Below the pieces are notes generated by a model. That model saw nothing but the letters and a program-made list of their open reading frames with translations. It did not search any database and was not told where the DNA came from. A stretch of 64,000 nt of DNA from Actinobacillus porcitonsillarum (lineage in GTDB: Bacteria > Pseudomonadota > Gammaproteobacteria > Enterobacterales > Pasteurellaceae): assembly GCF_003101015.1 (NCBI RefSeq), contig NZ_CP029206.1, positions 186,001 to 250,000 on the forward strand, given 5' to 3'. The translations under genes and the position numbers were made by a program. Below are positions 17,027-27,205 of this stretch, in pieces; the stretch's first letter is position 1, and each line of letters starts with the position of its first letter.

Positions 17027-17509
17027 TTATCGTACTCGAAGCAATTGTCCCACTTTTAATTTCGTTGTGGTGCTTATATTATTTAAACTTGCAATCTGAC
17101 TTGGTGATGTGCCGGATAAGAATGAAATTAAATAAAGCGTATCATGTGCCCCCACAGTATAAGTGCTATCGGTATAACAACCTTTTGTCATTTGTGCATA
17201 TACCGGCGTACCTGATGTATCTCTAATCACTTGGCAATTCCCAATACTCTCTGTTGAGTTGCTGTAACTTGAATTTGCCGAGGTATTATAGCTTGGTGTT
17301 GTAGAAGCACCGTAAGTTGGCTGAGAAACAGGTTGATTCATTGAGCTAGGCATAGATGTTGGCTGAATATCAGCAGGTTGCCACGCACCTGAAATATTTG
17401 CTGTATTTACCGCATCAGAAGCCGTTTCCACTTCTGAAGAATTCGTTGAGTTACACCCTGCAAGAGTAAAAGCAACAACAAGCGGTAATAAAAAGAATGA
17501 TTTTTTCAT
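17027..17509 (-). CDS. LysM-domain lipoprotein, NlpD paralogue lacking M23
   Basis: A 160-aa predicted lipoprotein with lipobox LAGC (Cys 19), a Ser/Thr/Asn-rich linker and a C-terminal LysM domain (about residues 114-159, YTVGAHDTLYLISFLSG to KVGQLLRVR). The linker contains GAWQPADIQPTSMPSSM, almost the same as in NlpD two genes downstream. The pre-LysM block TPVYAQMTKGCYTDSTYTV parallels NlpD APVYSQIQKGFYDGSTYTV. It therefore corresponds to the first half of NlpD. It probably binds peptidoglycan from the outer membrane; whether it activates an amidase is unknown. Confidence 0.78.
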   Translation of the reverse strand: MKKSFFLLPLVVAFTLAGCNSTNSSEVETASDAVNTANISGAWQPADIQPTSMPSSMNQPVSQPTYGASTTPSYNTSANSSYSNSTESIGNCQVIRDTSGTPVYAQMTKGCYTDSTYTVGAHDTLYLISFLSGTSPSQIASLNNISTTTKLKVGQLLRVR

Positions 17510-17529
17510 ATTAAGAATCCTGAATAAAT

Positions 17530-18114
17530 TTATTTAGTTAATTCATAAATAGCGTAGGCAACAACAGCTAAAATAATTGTTCCCCAGCCAATCAATTCAA
17601 TTGAACGGCGAATTTTCTCAGCATATTTCTCACCGCCCCATGCTGAAAGTTTTGCCACCAAAATAAAACGAGCAAAACGGGAAATCGCTGCCGTAAGCAC
17701 AAAAGGTAAGAATGCCATTTGCATCACACCGGCGCAAATCGTAAAGACTTTAAAAGGAATGGGTGAAAAACCGGCTAAAAAGACAACTGCCACGCCCCAG
17801 GTTTCAAACCACGCTTTTGCTTTATCAAAGTTTGCTTGCATTCCCCAATCGCTAATAAAGCCTTGCACCCAATCAAAGGCGTATAAACCAATAAAATAAC
17901 CAATCACGCCACCAACCACAGAGGCAATCGTAGTGTAAATCGCATATTTTGTCGCATTTTGCGGTTTAGACATCGACATTGGGATTAACATCACATCCGG
18001 CGGAATCGGGAAGAAAATCGCTTCAATAAAGCTTACAAAACTTAGCCAAAATGAAGCATAACGATGCTTTGACCACGCCATTGTTTTGTCATAAATTGTA
18101 CCAAATAATTGCAT
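17530..18114 (-). CDS. yqaA: DedA/SNARE-associated family membrane protein YqaA
   Basis: A 194-aa inner-membrane protein of the YqaA branch of the DedA/SNARE-associated family, with four to five hydrophobic segments. Characteristic stretches are FPIPPDVMLIPMSMSKP near the first helix, the glycine-rich VVGGVIGYFIG and FSPIPFKVFTICAGVM. Related DedA proteins flip undecaprenyl phosphate or support envelope energetics. The exact role of YqaA is not established. It is located between surE and the NlpD-like lipoproteins and is probably co-transcribed. Confidence 0.88.
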   Translation of the reverse strand: MQLFGTIYDKTMAWSKHRYASFWLSFVSFIEAIFFPIPPDVMLIPMSMSKPQNATKYAIYTTIASVVGGVIGYFIGLYAFDWVQGFISDWGMQANFDKAKAWFETWGVAVVFLAGFSPIPFKVFTICAGVMQMAFLPFVLTAAISRFARFILVAKLSAWGGEKYAEKIRRSIELIGWGTIILAVVAYAIYELTK

Positions 18115-18130
18115 AAAATTTTTGCCTTTC

Positions 18131-18907
18131 TTAAATAATTTCTTGTAAATCTGTTAGCGAACGATGCGCAGTCATATCTGCCTGAATAGGCGTAATCGAC
18201 ACATAATCGTTATTGATCGCATAAAAATCGGTGCCTTCACTTTCATCAATCGCCACACCATTTGCTCCTAACCAATAAATGACACCATTACGCGGGTCTT
18301 GACTTTTCACAATTTCTGCCGCCTGAGAACGCTTACCTTGACGGGTAATCATAACGCCGTTCAGTTTTTCATAAGGTAAATCCGGCACGTTGATATTTAA
18401 AATTTCACGAGGATTAATCAAATCTTTGTGTAGCTTAGGTAAAAGTGATAAAACCACTTTCGCCGCTGTTTCAAAATGATTATTGCGAAATAAGTGCCCG
18501 TGATGCTTATCATCGCCCTTTCTACCCACCAAAGAGACAGCTAAACAAGGTAAAGGAAGATGGCGTCCTTCCAGTGCCGCAGCAACTGTACCGGAATAGA
18601 CAATATCATCGCCCAAATTTGCGCCATGGTTAATCCCTGAAATCACTAAATCGAAATCATTAGGGAAAAGCCCATTAAGTGCTAAATGAACGCAATCTGC
18701 CGGTGTACCGGCAATTACCGCATAATTAAATTCATCAAATTGATGAACACGCAACGGCTCCGTCAAAGTCAAACAACTGGAGGCTGCGGAACGATTACGA
18801 TCCGGTGCAATCACGGTAACACGATGCCCAGCTTCACGCAAAGCAGCTGCTAGTGTTTTGATACCTTGAGCATTAATGCCATCATCATTACTAATTAAAA
18901 TGTTCAT
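18131..18907 (-). CDS. surE: 5'/3'-nucleotidase SurE
   Basis: SurE is a metal-dependent survival-type phosphatase removing phosphate from nucleoside 5'- and 3'-monophosphates and short polyphosphate. The 258-aa protein begins [15 protein letters not shown], where the paired Asp residues bind metal. The family motifs [34 protein letters not shown] and NINVPD follow. The length is standard. It is nine bp downstream of truD, the usual gammaproteobacterial pairing of surE with truD. Confidence 0.96.
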   Translation of the reverse strand: MNILISNDDGINAQGIKTLAAALREAGHRVTVIAPDRNRSAASSCLTLTEPLRVHQFDEFNYAVIAGTPADCVHLALNGLFPNDFDLVISGINHGANLGDDIVYSGTVAAALEGRHLPLPCLAVSLVGRKGDDKHHGHLFRNNHFETAAKVVLSLLPKLHKDLINPREILNINVPDLPYEKLNGVMITRQGKRSQAAEIVKSQDPRNGVIYWLGANGVAIDESEGTDFYAINNDYVSITPIQADMTAHRSLTDLQEII

Positions 18908-18916
18908 ATTATCCTT

Positions 18917-19933
18917 TTATGCGTCTTCCGCACATTGAATTAACTCTCGCACAAGCCCTGTGGCATAACTTCCTGCCTCTAAGAAGAATACCAAACGCAA
19001 ACCTTCCGGCTCAAATGCCCAACTAAATTGTTGAGGTTTACATAACATCGCTCGGCGAGCCTGCCCAACACGTTCTTTTTTCATCAACGCAATTAAATTC
19101 ACGTGCTGTTCAATGATCTGTTTTTCAGCCTCATTGGCGACTAAATCTAATGAATTTTCGCCCACTAATGGTGCGGTTAAAAGCACATCACCCGACATTA
19201 ATCGACTTTGTGAATTGGCTAACTCATCAGATTTAACTTCAAAAAAGCTATGCGAACCAGATAGCTGCAAATAATCGCCGACTTGAACTTGCTGAATGAG
19301 ATCATCCGTAATACGTTGCGAGACAATTAAATTAAAAATTTCGCTACGTGCAGCAGAAAGATAAAAACTACGTTTCTTACGATCTTTAACCTGAATTTCG
19401 CCATTTGCCCAACGTAAAGCCTGGGTAAGATTATGACCATCACGCCCAAAGCGTTGTTCCGTAAAATAATTAGGAAATCCGACCGCTTGTAATTTTGTTA
19501 AACGTTGTGTCAATTCCTCACTTTCCACCACATCACGAAGTAAAAGCTCAAAATGGTTCCCGCAAAGCGAGCCCACTCGAATTTTGCGGTTATGACGAGT
19601 AACCTCCAGAACTTCAACGCCTTCACATTCAAACTGGCTAAAATCCGGTGTCTCTTTACCGGCAAGATGCAAGCAAAACCATTGTTCGGTAATAGCGTGT
19701 CGATCTTTCAACCCGGCATAACTCATTTCTCGATCAGAAATACCGGCAAATTTTGCTAATTTTTCGCCAACAAAAAGCGTATTCGCATTGGTCTTTCGAA
19801 TTTTGACTGCAACGAATTCCCCTTCGCCCGCAAGCGGATAGCCTAATTCCTCTTTCACAATAAAATCTGCAAATTCTGCTTTTAATCTGCCCGCTTGTTC
19901 CGGTTCGCCGAAAAGGTAACTTAATTTCATCAT
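18917..19933 (-). CDS. truD: tRNA pseudouridine(13) synthase TruD
   Basis: TruD converts U13 of certain tRNAs to pseudouridine. The 338-aa protein has the motifs [31 protein letters not shown] (containing the catalytic Asp in GLKDR), [15 protein letters not shown] and a C-terminal PAGSYAT-like end ([13 protein letters not shown]). Adjacent ATG codons at 19933 and 19930 leave the first residue uncertain. It heads the truD-surE-yqaA-nlpD group. Confidence 0.95.
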   Translation of the reverse strand: MMKLSYLFGEPEQAGRLKAEFADFIVKEELGYPLAGEGEFVAVKIRKTNANTLFVGEKLAKFAGISDREMSYAGLKDRHAITEQWFCLHLAGKETPDFSQFECEGVEVLEVTRHNRKIRVGSLCGNHFELLLRDVVESEELTQRLTKLQAVGFPNYFTEQRFGRDGHNLTQALRWANGEIQVKDRKKRSFYLSAARSEIFNLIVSQRITDDLIQQVQVGDYLQLSGSHSFFEVKSDELANSQSRLMSGDVLLTAPLVGENSLDLVANEAEKQIIEQHVNLIALMKKERVGQARRAMLCKPQQFSWAFEPEGLRLVFFLEAGSYATGLVRELIQCAEDA

Positions 19934-20037
19934 ATTTTCTTAAAAAAACAAAAGCTGTATTCTACCAGTTATGCGTTAATTTTAAACGGTAAAATCCGGC
20001 TTTTACGCTTTATTACAATAAAAATTTATTCAGACAT

Positions 20038-20077
20038 AAAAAAACAACCGCCTGTTATTCACAAGCGGTTGTTTTTT
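20038..20077. terminator. Terminator after ychF built from inverted uptake signals
   Basis: AAAAAACAACCGCCTG faces CAAGCGGTTGTTTTTT with one mismatch. Runs of A and T border both sides, and one arm contains ACAAGCGGT. It follows the ychF stop on the minus strand. Confidence 0.8.
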
Positions 20078-20093
20078 AATAGAAATTTGCGAA

Positions 20094-21185
20094 TTACACG
20101 TTAAAGCGGAAATGCATTACATCGCCATCTTGAACGATATACTCTTTTCCCTCTAAACGCCATTTGCCTGCTTCTTTGGCACCGTTCTCACCTTTGAATT
20201 GAATAAAATCTTCATAAGCAATGACTTCCGCACGGATAAAACCACGCTCAAAGTCAGTATGGATTACCGCAGCCGCTTTTGGTGCCGTTGCGCCAATAGA
20301 TACCGTCCAAGCACGCACTTCTTTCACACCAGCAGTGAAGTAAGTTTGTAAGTTCAACAACTTATAACCTGCTCGAATGACACGGTTTAAGCCCGGTTCT
20401 TCAATGCCTAAATCTTGTAAAAACTCGATTTTTTCATCATCGTCAAGTTCGGCAATTTCTGCTTCAATCGCCGCACAAACTGGCACAACCACCGCATTCT
20501 CTTTTGCCGCAATTTCACGCACTTGGTCTAAATAAGGGTTGTTTTCAAAGCCGTCTTCATTCACATTAGCAATGTACATTGTTGGCTTTAAAGTTAAGAA
20601 GTTATAGCCCTTGATAGCGTGCAGTTCATCTTTATCCAACGCAACAGAGCGGATCATACCGCCGGCTTCTAAGGTCGGTAGGATTTTTTCCATAATTGAC
20701 AGCTCAAATTTAGCGTCTTTGTCGCCACCTTTAGCACGTTTTTGTAAACGTTGAATAGCACGTTCACAGCTATCTAAATCCGCTAAGGCTAATTCTGTAT
20801 TGATCACTTCGATATCATCAAGCGGGCTGATTTTGCCAGCAACGTGCACAATGTCATCGTTCTCAAAACAGCGCACCACGTGACCAATCGCATCAGTTTC
20901 ACGAATGTTCGCTAAGAATTTATTACCTAAACCTTCGCCTTTACTCGCCCCTGCCACTAAGCCTGCAATATCCACAAATTCCATCGTGGTTGGCAATACA
21001 CGTTCTGGTTTCACGATTTCCGCCAACGCATCTAAACGAGGGTCTGGCATAGGCACAACGCCTGTATTTGGTTCAATGGTACAGAACGGATAGTTTGCCG
21101 CTTCGATACCAGCTTTGGTTAATGCATTAAAAAGAGTTGATTTACCTACGTTAGGTAAACCGACGATACCACACTTAAATCCCAT
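20094..21185 (-). CDS. ychF: Redox-regulated ATPase YchF (Obg-like)
   Basis: YchF/OLA1 is a TRAFAC-class P-loop NTPase that hydrolyses ATP in preference to GTP and associates with ribosomes. The 363-aa protein has G1 [10 protein letters not shown]3 [17 protein letters not shown], a coiled-coil insertion (about 130-200) and a C-terminal TGS domain ([14 protein letters not shown] onward). The usual G4 NKxD is replaced, here NVNEDG, as in the family. Its position after pth is conserved in gammaproteobacteria; a REP pair lies between them. Confidence 0.97.
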   Translation of the reverse strand: MGFKCGIVGLPNVGKSTLFNALTKAGIEAANYPFCTIEPNTGVVPMPDPRLDALAEIVKPERVLPTTMEFVDIAGLVAGASKGEGLGNKFLANIRETDAIGHVVRCFENDDIVHVAGKISPLDDIEVINTELALADLDSCERAIQRLQKRAKGGDKDAKFELSIMEKILPTLEAGGMIRSVALDKDELHAIKGYNFLTLKPTMYIANVNEDGFENNPYLDQVREIAAKENAVVVPVCAAIEAEIAELDDDEKIEFLQDLGIEEPGLNRVIRAGYKLLNLQTYFTAGVKEVRAWTVSIGATAPKAAAVIHTDFERGFIRAEVIAYEDFIQFKGENGAKEAGKWRLEGKEYIVQDGDVMHFRFNV

Positions 21186-21222
21186 TTTATTTTCCTATAA
21201 ATTATCTATTTAAATGACTTTT

Positions 21223-21294
21223 GTAGGGGTGGGGGTTATCCCCACCCGTTAAAATATTGATATGATTTCGGGCGGGGATAAACCCCGCCCCTAC
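21223..21294. repeat. GTAG-type REP pair, copy F, between pth and ychF
   Basis: The left arm 21223-21247 begins GTAGGGGTGGGGG and ends TCCCCACCC. The right arm 21270-21294 begins GGGCGGGGAT and ends CCGCCCCTAC. The arms match each other except for a few positions. Each is self-palindromic and both carry the GTAGGGG outer end. The interior is of a third type. Confidence 0.82.
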
Positions 21295-21334
21295 TTACTT
21301 GCCTTTAAACAAGCGGTTAATAATGACACCTTTT

Positions 21335-21919
21335 TTACGCTTTAAAAGCATTCAAACGATTAGTCGCTTTAACAATCCCTTCTTTGAACAGCAGTTCCAC
21401 ACAACGGCTGGCTTCATCAACTGCTGCGTTAATTAAAGGCTGATCCGTCGGCGAAGGTTTACCTAACACATAACTTGCCACTAAGTCTTTATGCCCTGGG
21501 TGACCAATTCCGATACGCACACGGTAGAAATTATTGCTATTACCAAGGGCTGCAATAATGTCTTTTAAACCGTTGTGTCCACCGTGTCCGCCACCTTGCT
21601 TGATTTTGGCAACACCTGGGGGGAGATCCAATTCATCGTGAGCGACTAAAATCTCTTCAGGTTTGATGCGGTAAAAATTCGCTAACGCACCAACAGCCTT
21701 ACCACTTAAATTCATAAAAGTGGTTGGCACAAGCAAACGCACTTCGCCTTGTGGCGTGTTAATTTTGGCGACTTTACCAAAGTATTTTGCCTCGTCTTTT
21801 AACGTGGCATTAAACATACGAGCAAGTTCATTCACTAACCACTCGCCGGCGTTATGGCGAGTCTCTTCATATTTTGCGCCGGGGTTGGCAAGCCCGACAA
21901 TCAATTTAATTTGCGACAT
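21335..21919 (-). CDS. pth: Peptidyl-tRNA hydrolase
   Basis: Pth cleaves peptidyl-tRNAs released from stalled ribosomes, recycling tRNA. The 194-aa protein shows [19 protein letters not shown] (catalytic His 22), [19 protein letters not shown] (Asp that activates the His) and [13 protein letters not shown]. The length is normal. It is upstream of ychF on the same strand. Identification is firm. Confidence 0.97.
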   Translation of the reverse strand: MSQIKLIVGLANPGAKYEETRHNAGEWLVNELARMFNATLKDEAKYFGKVAKINTPQGEVRLLVPTTFMNLSGKAVGALANFYRIKPEEILVAHDELDLPPGVAKIKQGGGHGGHNGLKDIIAALGNSNNFYRVRIGIGHPGHKDLVASYVLGKPSPTDQPLINAAVDEASRCVELLFKEGIVKATNRLNAFKA

Positions 21920-21985
21920 AGTTTTCGTCTAATAAACAAAAGGCGATATTGTAGGCAATTTATGCCAATTTCTCAAGGTAAAACG

Positions 21986-22615
21986 CTAAGGGGAAAGTTT
22001 TTCTTTCAACCAGTTTCCATTTTCTAACCGATAGCAAATCCTGTCGTGTAAACGACTTGGTCTGCCTTGCCAAAATTCAATGCGCTCAGGTTTAACAAGA
22101 TAGCCTCCCCAATATGGTGGTCTTGGTACGTTAAGTGGATACTTCGCCGCCATCAGCGCAGCTTTAGCAACTAATGCGGTATTACTACTTAATACTTGGC
22201 TTTGTTCGCTTGCCCACGCCCCGATCTTGCTGGTGTAAGGTCGAGTGGCAAAATATTCATCGGAGGCTTGTGCAGAAATTTTTTCGATTACCCCTTCAAT
22301 TCTGACGGAGCGTTCAAACTCAGCCCAAAAGAAAGTTAAGGCGACATAAGGATTTTGTGCTATTGCTTGCCCTTTACGGCTTTGGTAATTGGTAAAAAAG
22401 ATAAAGCCTTGTTCATTGACTTCTTTCAATAGCACCATACGACTTGTCGGGCGATTATCTTGTACTGTAGCAAGGTTCATCGCTGTCGGTTCATTTACTT
22501 TTGCTTCAATTGCTTCGGCTAGCCATTTTTGAAATTGAGTAAGGGGATTATCATCACATTGGCTTTCTGACAAAGTTCTTTGATGATAATCTTCTCGAAT
22601 ATTGTGTAAGTCCAT
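21986..22615 (-). CDS. pdxH: Pyridoxamine 5'-phosphate oxidase
   Basis: PdxH uses FMN and oxygen to convert pyridoxine or pyridoxamine 5'-phosphate to pyridoxal 5'-phosphate. From the ATG at 22613-22615, preceded by AAGGAAAA, it is 209 aa. It shows the FMN-site stretches [24 protein letters not shown] and the C-terminal PPYWGGY...[14 protein letters not shown] 20-codon upstream extension is open but has no ribosome site. It is probably transcribed alone: the 282 bp upstream are a repeat-bearing gap. Confidence 0.95.
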   Translation of the reverse strand: MDLHNIREDYHQRTLSESQCDDNPLTQFQKWLAEAIEAKVNEPTAMNLATVQDNRPTSRMVLLKEVNEQGFIFFTNYQSRKGQAIAQNPYVALTFFWAEFERSVRIEGVIEKISAQASDEYFATRPYTSKIGAWASEQSQVLSSNTALVAKAALMAAKYPLNVPRPPYWGGYLVKPERIEFWQGRPSRLHDRICYRLENGNWLKEKLSP

Positions 22616-22683
22616 GATTTTCCTTATAGCGCAAGCGGTTAAAATTATTTGTGGCAAAACAATAAAAATGTGCAAACCTAAAA

Positions 22684-22830
22684 CTCTCTCCCCTTGAGGG
22701 AGAGAGACAGCTGAAGGGTGCGTTCAGCAACCTTCGGCAGAGAGAGGGGAAAGCCAATATCTTTCAGAGCGCAATTTTCCCCTCTCCCTGATTTTGCTTC
22801 TAAACGAAGCAAAATCTTTCCTTCTCCCAC
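22684..22830. repeat. Composite intergenic palindromes upstream of pdxH
   Basis: A 9-bp stem (CTCTCTCCC at 22684-22692, GGGAGAGAG at 22698-22706) lies about 80 bp before a perfect 11-bp stem (GATTTTGCTTC at 22790-22800, GAAGCAAAATC at 22806-22816). CCCTCTCCCT- and TCTCCCACAAGGGG-like stretches surround the second. This differs from the GTAG elements and has no coding capacity that looks real. It occupies most of the 282-bp gap between the DUF805 gene and pdxH. Confidence 0.6.
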
Positions 22831-22897
22831 AAGGGGCGAGGGTTATATATCTTGATCGCTGCAATGAGGGGCTGAACACAGTGGCTACAGATAAATT

Positions 22898-23479
22898 TTA
22901 AGATTGCGTTGTTATCTCTGAAGTATTTGCTGTTGCTGGAATTGCTTTCGGATCTTCGCCATATTTATTAGCGTGGCGTTGCCCATCTTTAAAAAAGAGA
23001 ATACCAAAGAATGCCAAATAAATCAGAGTCGCAATGATAAAAACAGCAAAAAACGCCATCATTTCTGTACTTTGCTCACTCGGTGTCAAATAACCATTAT
23101 CAGCGTCAGGAATAAATGGAATTAAACAAAGTATGCTGGCAATGGGTAATATCAAATAAGGAACTAATTGCCACCAACCCGAACGCCCTAAATCATGTAA
23201 ACGGCGAGCAGTTACACTCAAAAGTGCCAAAGATGTCACAATACTAAAGAGAAAAGATATTCCTCCTAATACCATAATTGAAACACTCGTAAGAAAAGTT
23301 ACCGTATCAGATTGATATGCTCCAGCGGTAAGAAATCCACCTAGACCAAATAATTGAATTGCTAAAACAAAACCAAGATTAATCAAAAAAGTGGTTAAAT
23401 AAAACCAACCAAACTCAGCTCGTCTGGCTCGCCCTTGGTAGATAAAAATATTTTTGATTGCATGGATAAACCATTTCAT
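22898..23479 (-). CDS. DUF805 family inner-membrane protein
   Basis: A 193-aa membrane protein of the DUF805 family (E. coli YhaH/YhaI type) of unknown function. It begins MKWFIHAIKNIFIYQGRARRAEFGWF and has four hydrophobic segments. The conserved intracellular motif LLSVTARRLHDLGRSGWW sits between helices. The ATG at 23477-23479 follows GGAG; an 18-codon longer frame overlaps srmB. It lies 13 bp after srmB and is probably co-transcribed with it. Confidence 0.82.
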   Translation of the reverse strand: MKWFIHAIKNIFIYQGRARRAEFGWFYLTTFLINLGFVLAIQLFGLGGFLTAGAYQSDTVTFLTSVSIMVLGGISFLFSIVTSLALLSVTARRLHDLGRSGWWQLVPYLILPIASILCLIPFIPDADNGYLTPSEQSTEMMAFFAVFIIATLIYLAFFGILFFKDGQRHANKYGEDPKAIPATANTSEITTQS

Positions 23480-23492
23480 AATAAATTCTCCA

Positions 23493-24824
23493 CTAATTAT
23501 CTGCCTGCCCTGTTGGCTTACGTCGTTTACCAATATTCTTCGTGTCTTTATGGCGAACTTTCGTTTTAGCTTTTGCGGCTTCTTTTTTCGCCTCTTTACG
23601 TTGCTTAATACGAGCTTTCTCTTTTTTGGTTTTACTGTTCAGCTCGCCATCTTTCGGCGCTTTGGTTCTAGGCTCTAACCCCTCAATGATGCGAGGTTTT
23701 AACGGTTCTTCCGTATAGCGTTTAATTTTTCCTAATAATTTATAATCGTGCGCTTCCACTAAAGAAATTGCAGAGCCTTTCTTACCTGCCCGAGCGGTTC
23801 GGCCGATACGATGAAGGTAAGTATCTGCGCTATAAGGTAGATCAAAGTTGATCACAAAATCGACATCATCAATATCAATACCACGTGCAGCAACATCTGT
23901 TGAAACGAGTACATTAACGACACTCTCTTTCAAGCGATTAATTGCCTGATTACGTTGTGTTTGTGCCATATCGCCTTCAAGATAAGTTGAACGTAAACCA
24001 CGTTTGCGTAGCGTATCGCTTAGCTCTCGTACGGCTTCTCGGCGGCGAACGAAGACGATCACTTTTTCCATTTCAAAATCATTGATCAAACGGGCGAGTA
24101 ACTTCGTTTTGTGATCGAGGTTATCTGCATGGTAATACCATTGTTGGATTTTTTTACGTTCACGGCGGCTTGGCTCAGCTTCAATTTGCACCGGATCGTT
24201 TAAAAGACGCTCAGCAAAATCAACAAGTAACTCGCCTTCAAGGGTGGCAGAAAATAACCACGTATGTTTACGCCAACGTGTTTCAGCGGCAATTTTCTCG
24301 GCATCTTGCCCAAATCCCATTTGTAACATACGGTCTGCTTCATCAAAAATCAGAATTTCAACGGCACGGCAGTCAAAATTTTCTTCTTTGATGTATTGCA
24401 TTAAACGCCCTGGGGTTGCAACAACGATATCCTGATTTTTATTAAACACTTCGCCGTGATTTTGATATGCCACACCACCAGTAATGGTTGCAATGCTTAA
24501 ATTGGTAAATTCCGCCAGCTCTTCTGCCTGTTCAGCCACTTGCATTGCCAATTCACGGGTCGGCGTTAAAATTAAAATGCGAGGTGCACCCGGTTTACGG
24601 CGAGGGTAATCTAATAAATGTTGAATTGCCGGCAATAAAAAAGCGGCGGTTTTCCCTGTTCCGGTAGGCGCAGAGCCTAGCAAATCTCTGCCATCTAAGG
24701 CATAAGGAATAGTTTGTGCTTGAACAGAAATCGGGCGTTTATAGCCTTTTTTATGAAGTGCTTTGAGAAGTTGAGGAGATAAATCTAATTCTTCAAAGGT
24801 TAAAATTGGGTTTTCGGTTGTCAT
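23493..24824 (-). CDS. srmB: ATP-dependent RNA helicase SrmB
   Basis: SrmB is a DEAD-box helicase acting early in 50S ribosomal subunit assembly. The 443-aa protein has the Q motif, motif I APTGTGKT, PTRELA, motif II DEAD, motif III SATLEG, ARGIDIDDV and HRIGRTARAG. A Lys/Glu-rich basic tail (about 375-443) follows. The name srmB, rather than another DEAD-box gene, rests on the N-terminal FEELDLSPQLLKALHKKGY and overall length. The basic tail probably contacts rRNA. Confidence 0.9.
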   Translation of the reverse strand: MTTENPILTFEELDLSPQLLKALHKKGYKRPISVQAQTIPYALDGRDLLGSAPTGTGKTAAFLLPAIQHLLDYPRRKPGAPRILILTPTRELAMQVAEQAEELAEFTNLSIATITGGVAYQNHGEVFNKNQDIVVATPGRLMQYIKEENFDCRAVEILIFDEADRMLQMGFGQDAEKIAAETRWRKHTWLFSATLEGELLVDFAERLLNDPVQIEAEPSRRERKKIQQWYYHADNLDHKTKLLARLINDFEMEKVIVFVRRREAVRELSDTLRKRGLRSTYLEGDMAQTQRNQAINRLKESVVNVLVSTDVAARGIDIDDVDFVINFDLPYSADTYLHRIGRTARAGKKGSAISLVEAHDYKLLGKIKRYTEEPLKPRIIEGLEPRTKAPKDGELNSKTKKEKARIKQRKEAKKEAAKAKTKVRHKDTKNIGKRRKPTGQADN

Positions 24825-24934
24825 TATGATCCTTACAAGCGGTTAAAATCGGTCAATTTTTTGCTAAAAATAATAAGAGAGGGAGCAATAAAAATGCCCC
24901 CATGATAAATTAAGAAATGAGGTGGGAGATTGGA

Positions 24935-25432
24935 TTAATCTTCTAATTCGTTTAGATCTAAGCGTTCCGGCGATAAAATAATGCCCGTCAAATCTGCATA
25001 GATATAGTCTTCAGGGAAAAATGTCACACCGCCAAAATTAACCGGTGTATCAATTTCCCCAATATCGGTATCTTCCGCACCAACAGGAATTGGCGCAAGC
25101 GCATGAATACCAATATCTAATGTTTCTAATACATCTAATTGGCGAACCGCACCATAAACAATAATCCCTTCCCAACCATTATCTACGGCAAGTTGTGCTA
25201 ATTCAGCATCAATTAATGCACGGCGAACTGCACCACCGCCATCCACTAATAATACGCGACCTTCCCCTTCTTCTTCTAAAACGTCTGCGATTAAGCCGTT
25301 ACTTTCAAAACATTTTACTGTGGTAATTTTGCCACAAAAAGAAGACGCTCCACCAAAGCTGGAAAAAATGGGTTCTACCACATCAACTTGATCTGAGTAA
25401 ATATCACAAAGTGCTGAGGTATCGATACGCAT
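24935..25432 (-). CDS. rraA: Ribonuclease E activity regulator RraA
   Basis: RraA binds RNase E and inhibits mRNA decay. It belongs to the MenG-like fold but does not have methyltransferase activity. The 165-aa protein begins [21 protein letters not shown] and contains the core [15 protein letters not shown] and [15 protein letters not shown]. The length is standard (161 in E. coli). The C-terminal acidic end LNELED is usual. It lies between srmB and hflX, with a 110-bp gap to srmB. Confidence 0.95.
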   Translation of the reverse strand: MRIDTSALCDIYSDQVDVVEPIFSSFGGASSFCGKITTVKCFESNGLIADVLEEEGEGRVLLVDGGGAVRRALIDAELAQLAVDNGWEGIIVYGAVRQLDVLETLDIGIHALAPIPVGAEDTDIGEIDTPVNFGGVTFFPEDYIYADLTGIILSPERLDLNELED

Positions 25433-25520
25433 AATAGACTCCGTTTATCATAAATTGTTATAGATAGAGTATAAACCTAACTGCAAAATTTGCCAAATTT
25501 TCTCCAAATTTTACCGCTTG

Positions 25521-26915
25521 TTAAGCTTCTAAATACCATTTCGCAAATGCAATATATTCTGTGAGTTCAGGATATTGCTTCAACCATTTATGCCACTGAA
25601 TTTTATCAACCTCAATATGCACAATGCGGTCGCCAAATTCATTAAACTGTTCCGGTTTAAGGCAATTTTGCTGTTTAAATAAGGTGTAAATCGCACCGGC
25701 GGTTGGCGGAAGAAGTACGGTTTCAACAATCATTTCATTGCGTAAACGCTCACGGATTGCTTCATACAACAACTCAATCCCCTCGCCCGTGTGTGCAGAA
25801 AGGTAAACGGCTGTTACTCGCCCCTCTTCATCCCGTTCGATAAAAGGAGCAATACCTTCTAAGCGATCTACTTTGTTGAAAACTAAGATGCTGGGAATGT
25901 CTAACGCACCAATTTCATCAAGCACTTGATTGACGGCGGTAATGTTTTCGTTTTTTCGCTCATCAGAAACATCTATCACGTGCAACAACAAGCTCGCTTC
26001 TATGGTTTCTTGTAATGTTGCTTTGAAAGCGGAAACTAAATCGTGCGGCAAGAAGCGAATAAAGCCAACCGTATCCGCTAAAATCGTTGTGCCAACATCT
26101 TGGATCTGCATTTTCCGTAATGTTGGATCGAGGGTTGCAAACAGTTGATCGGCGGCATAAACGCCTGCTTGAGTAATCGCATTAAAAAGTGTGGATTTTC
26201 CTGCATTGGTATATCCCACCAAAGACACGGTTGGAATATCTGCTTTTTGGCGTGTTTTACGATTTTGCTCACGCTGTTTGCTTACTTTTGCCAAACGGTT
26301 TTGGAGTTGTTGAATGCGTACCTTAATCAAACGGCGATCCGTTTCCAATTGGGTTTCGCCCGGTCCACGCAGCCCAACTGCACCACCTTTTTGCTGATCT
26401 TGATTACCTAAACGGCGTACTAAACGGGTTGAAAGGTGTTTAAGTTGGGCTAGTTCAACCTGTAACTTCCCTTCGTGGCTTCTCGCCCGTTGAGCAAAAA
26501 TATCTAAAATCAACCCAGTTCTATCTACCACTCGGCATTGGCAAAGAGATTGTAAATTTCGGGTTTGGGAAGGGCTAAGTTCGTGATTAACCAAAACCAC
26601 CGTTGCGTTTAAAGCTTCAACCGCTTGTTTGATTTCGTCAGCTTTGCCTTGCCCGACAAAATATTTAATGTGCGGTGCAGAGCGTGTTGTGGTAAGGGTT
26701 GAGAGAATTTCAACACCGGCTGATTCCGCCAATGTTTTAAATTCCGCTAAATTTTCAACATCTTTATGTGAAGAGAAGAATAAGTGAACTAAAATAGCAC
26801 GATCTTGATCGTGAGAATGTTCAATTACATTCTTATTTTCAGAAAACACAAAGCCAAGCGGCTGACTTTCGTCATCACTTGGCTGTAATACTGGAATGGA
26901 AGTTTGCGTAGTCAT
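25521..26915 (-). CDS. hflX: Ribosome-associated GTPase HflX
   Basis: HflX is a GTPase that binds stalled or stressed ribosomes and splits the 50S subunit. The 464-aa protein has an N-terminal HflX domain, a helical linker and a G domain with GYTNAGKST (G1), [14 protein letters not shown] (G3) and NKVD (G4). The glycine-rich [19 protein letters not shown] is characteristic. It lies five bp after hfq. The hfq-hflX order is conserved with E. coli and Haemophilus, although miaA is elsewhere in this window. Confidence 0.96.
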   Translation of the reverse strand: MTTQTSIPVLQPSDDESQPLGFVFSENKNVIEHSHDQDRAILVHLFFSSHKDVENLAEFKTLAESAGVEILSTLTTTRSAPHIKYFVGQGKADEIKQAVEALNATVVLVNHELSPSQTRNLQSLCQCRVVDRTGLILDIFAQRARSHEGKLQVELAQLKHLSTRLVRRLGNQDQQKGGAVGLRGPGETQLETDRRLIKVRIQQLQNRLAKVSKQREQNRKTRQKADIPTVSLVGYTNAGKSTLFNAITQAGVYAADQLFATLDPTLRKMQIQDVGTTILADTVGFIRFLPHDLVSAFKATLQETIEASLLLHVIDVSDERKNENITAVNQVLDEIGALDIPSILVFNKVDRLEGIAPFIERDEEGRVTAVYLSAHTGEGIELLYEAIRERLRNEMIVETVLLPPTAGAIYTLFKQQNCLKPEQFNEFGDRIVHIEVDKIQWHKWLKQYPELTEYIAFAKWYLEA

Positions 26916-26920
26916 AGTGA

Positions 26921-27205
26921 TTATTCCGCTACTTTTTCTGCAACAACATCTGATTGTTGAGCTGCTTGCTGATGTCCATTACCATTATGGTTAGAATGAG
27001 AAATCGCACGTGCAGGCACAACCGTTGAAATTGCATGTTTATAAACCATCTGACTCACTGTGTTTTTTAATAAAATCACAAATTGGTCGAATGACTCGAT
27101 TTGACCTTGTAATTTAATCCCATTTACTAAATAGATCGAAACAGGAATACGCTCACGGCGGAGTGCATTTAAATATGGGTCTTGTAAAGATTGACCTTTT
27201 GCCAT
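26921..27205 (-). CDS. hfq: RNA chaperone Hfq
   Basis: Hfq forms hexameric rings that pair small regulatory RNAs with target mRNAs. From the ATG at 27203-27205, preceded by AAAGGAAAG, it is 94 aa. The Sm1 segment ([25 protein letters not shown]) and Sm2 segment ([10 protein letters not shown]) are followed by a flexible His/Gln-rich tail. A 15-codon upstream extension is open but the standard [10 protein letters not shown] start is clear. It heads hfq-hflX. Confidence 0.98.
   Translation of the reverse strand: MAKGQSLQDPYLNALRRERIPVSIYLVNGIKLQGQIESFDQFVILLKNTVSQMVYKHAISTVVPARAISHSNHNGNGHQQAAQQSDVVAEKVAE

Noticed and set aside
22554-22757. Possible small minus-strand protein of 67 aa
   Set aside because: It overlaps pdxH in another frame and runs through intergenic palindromes, with no domain or ribosome site.
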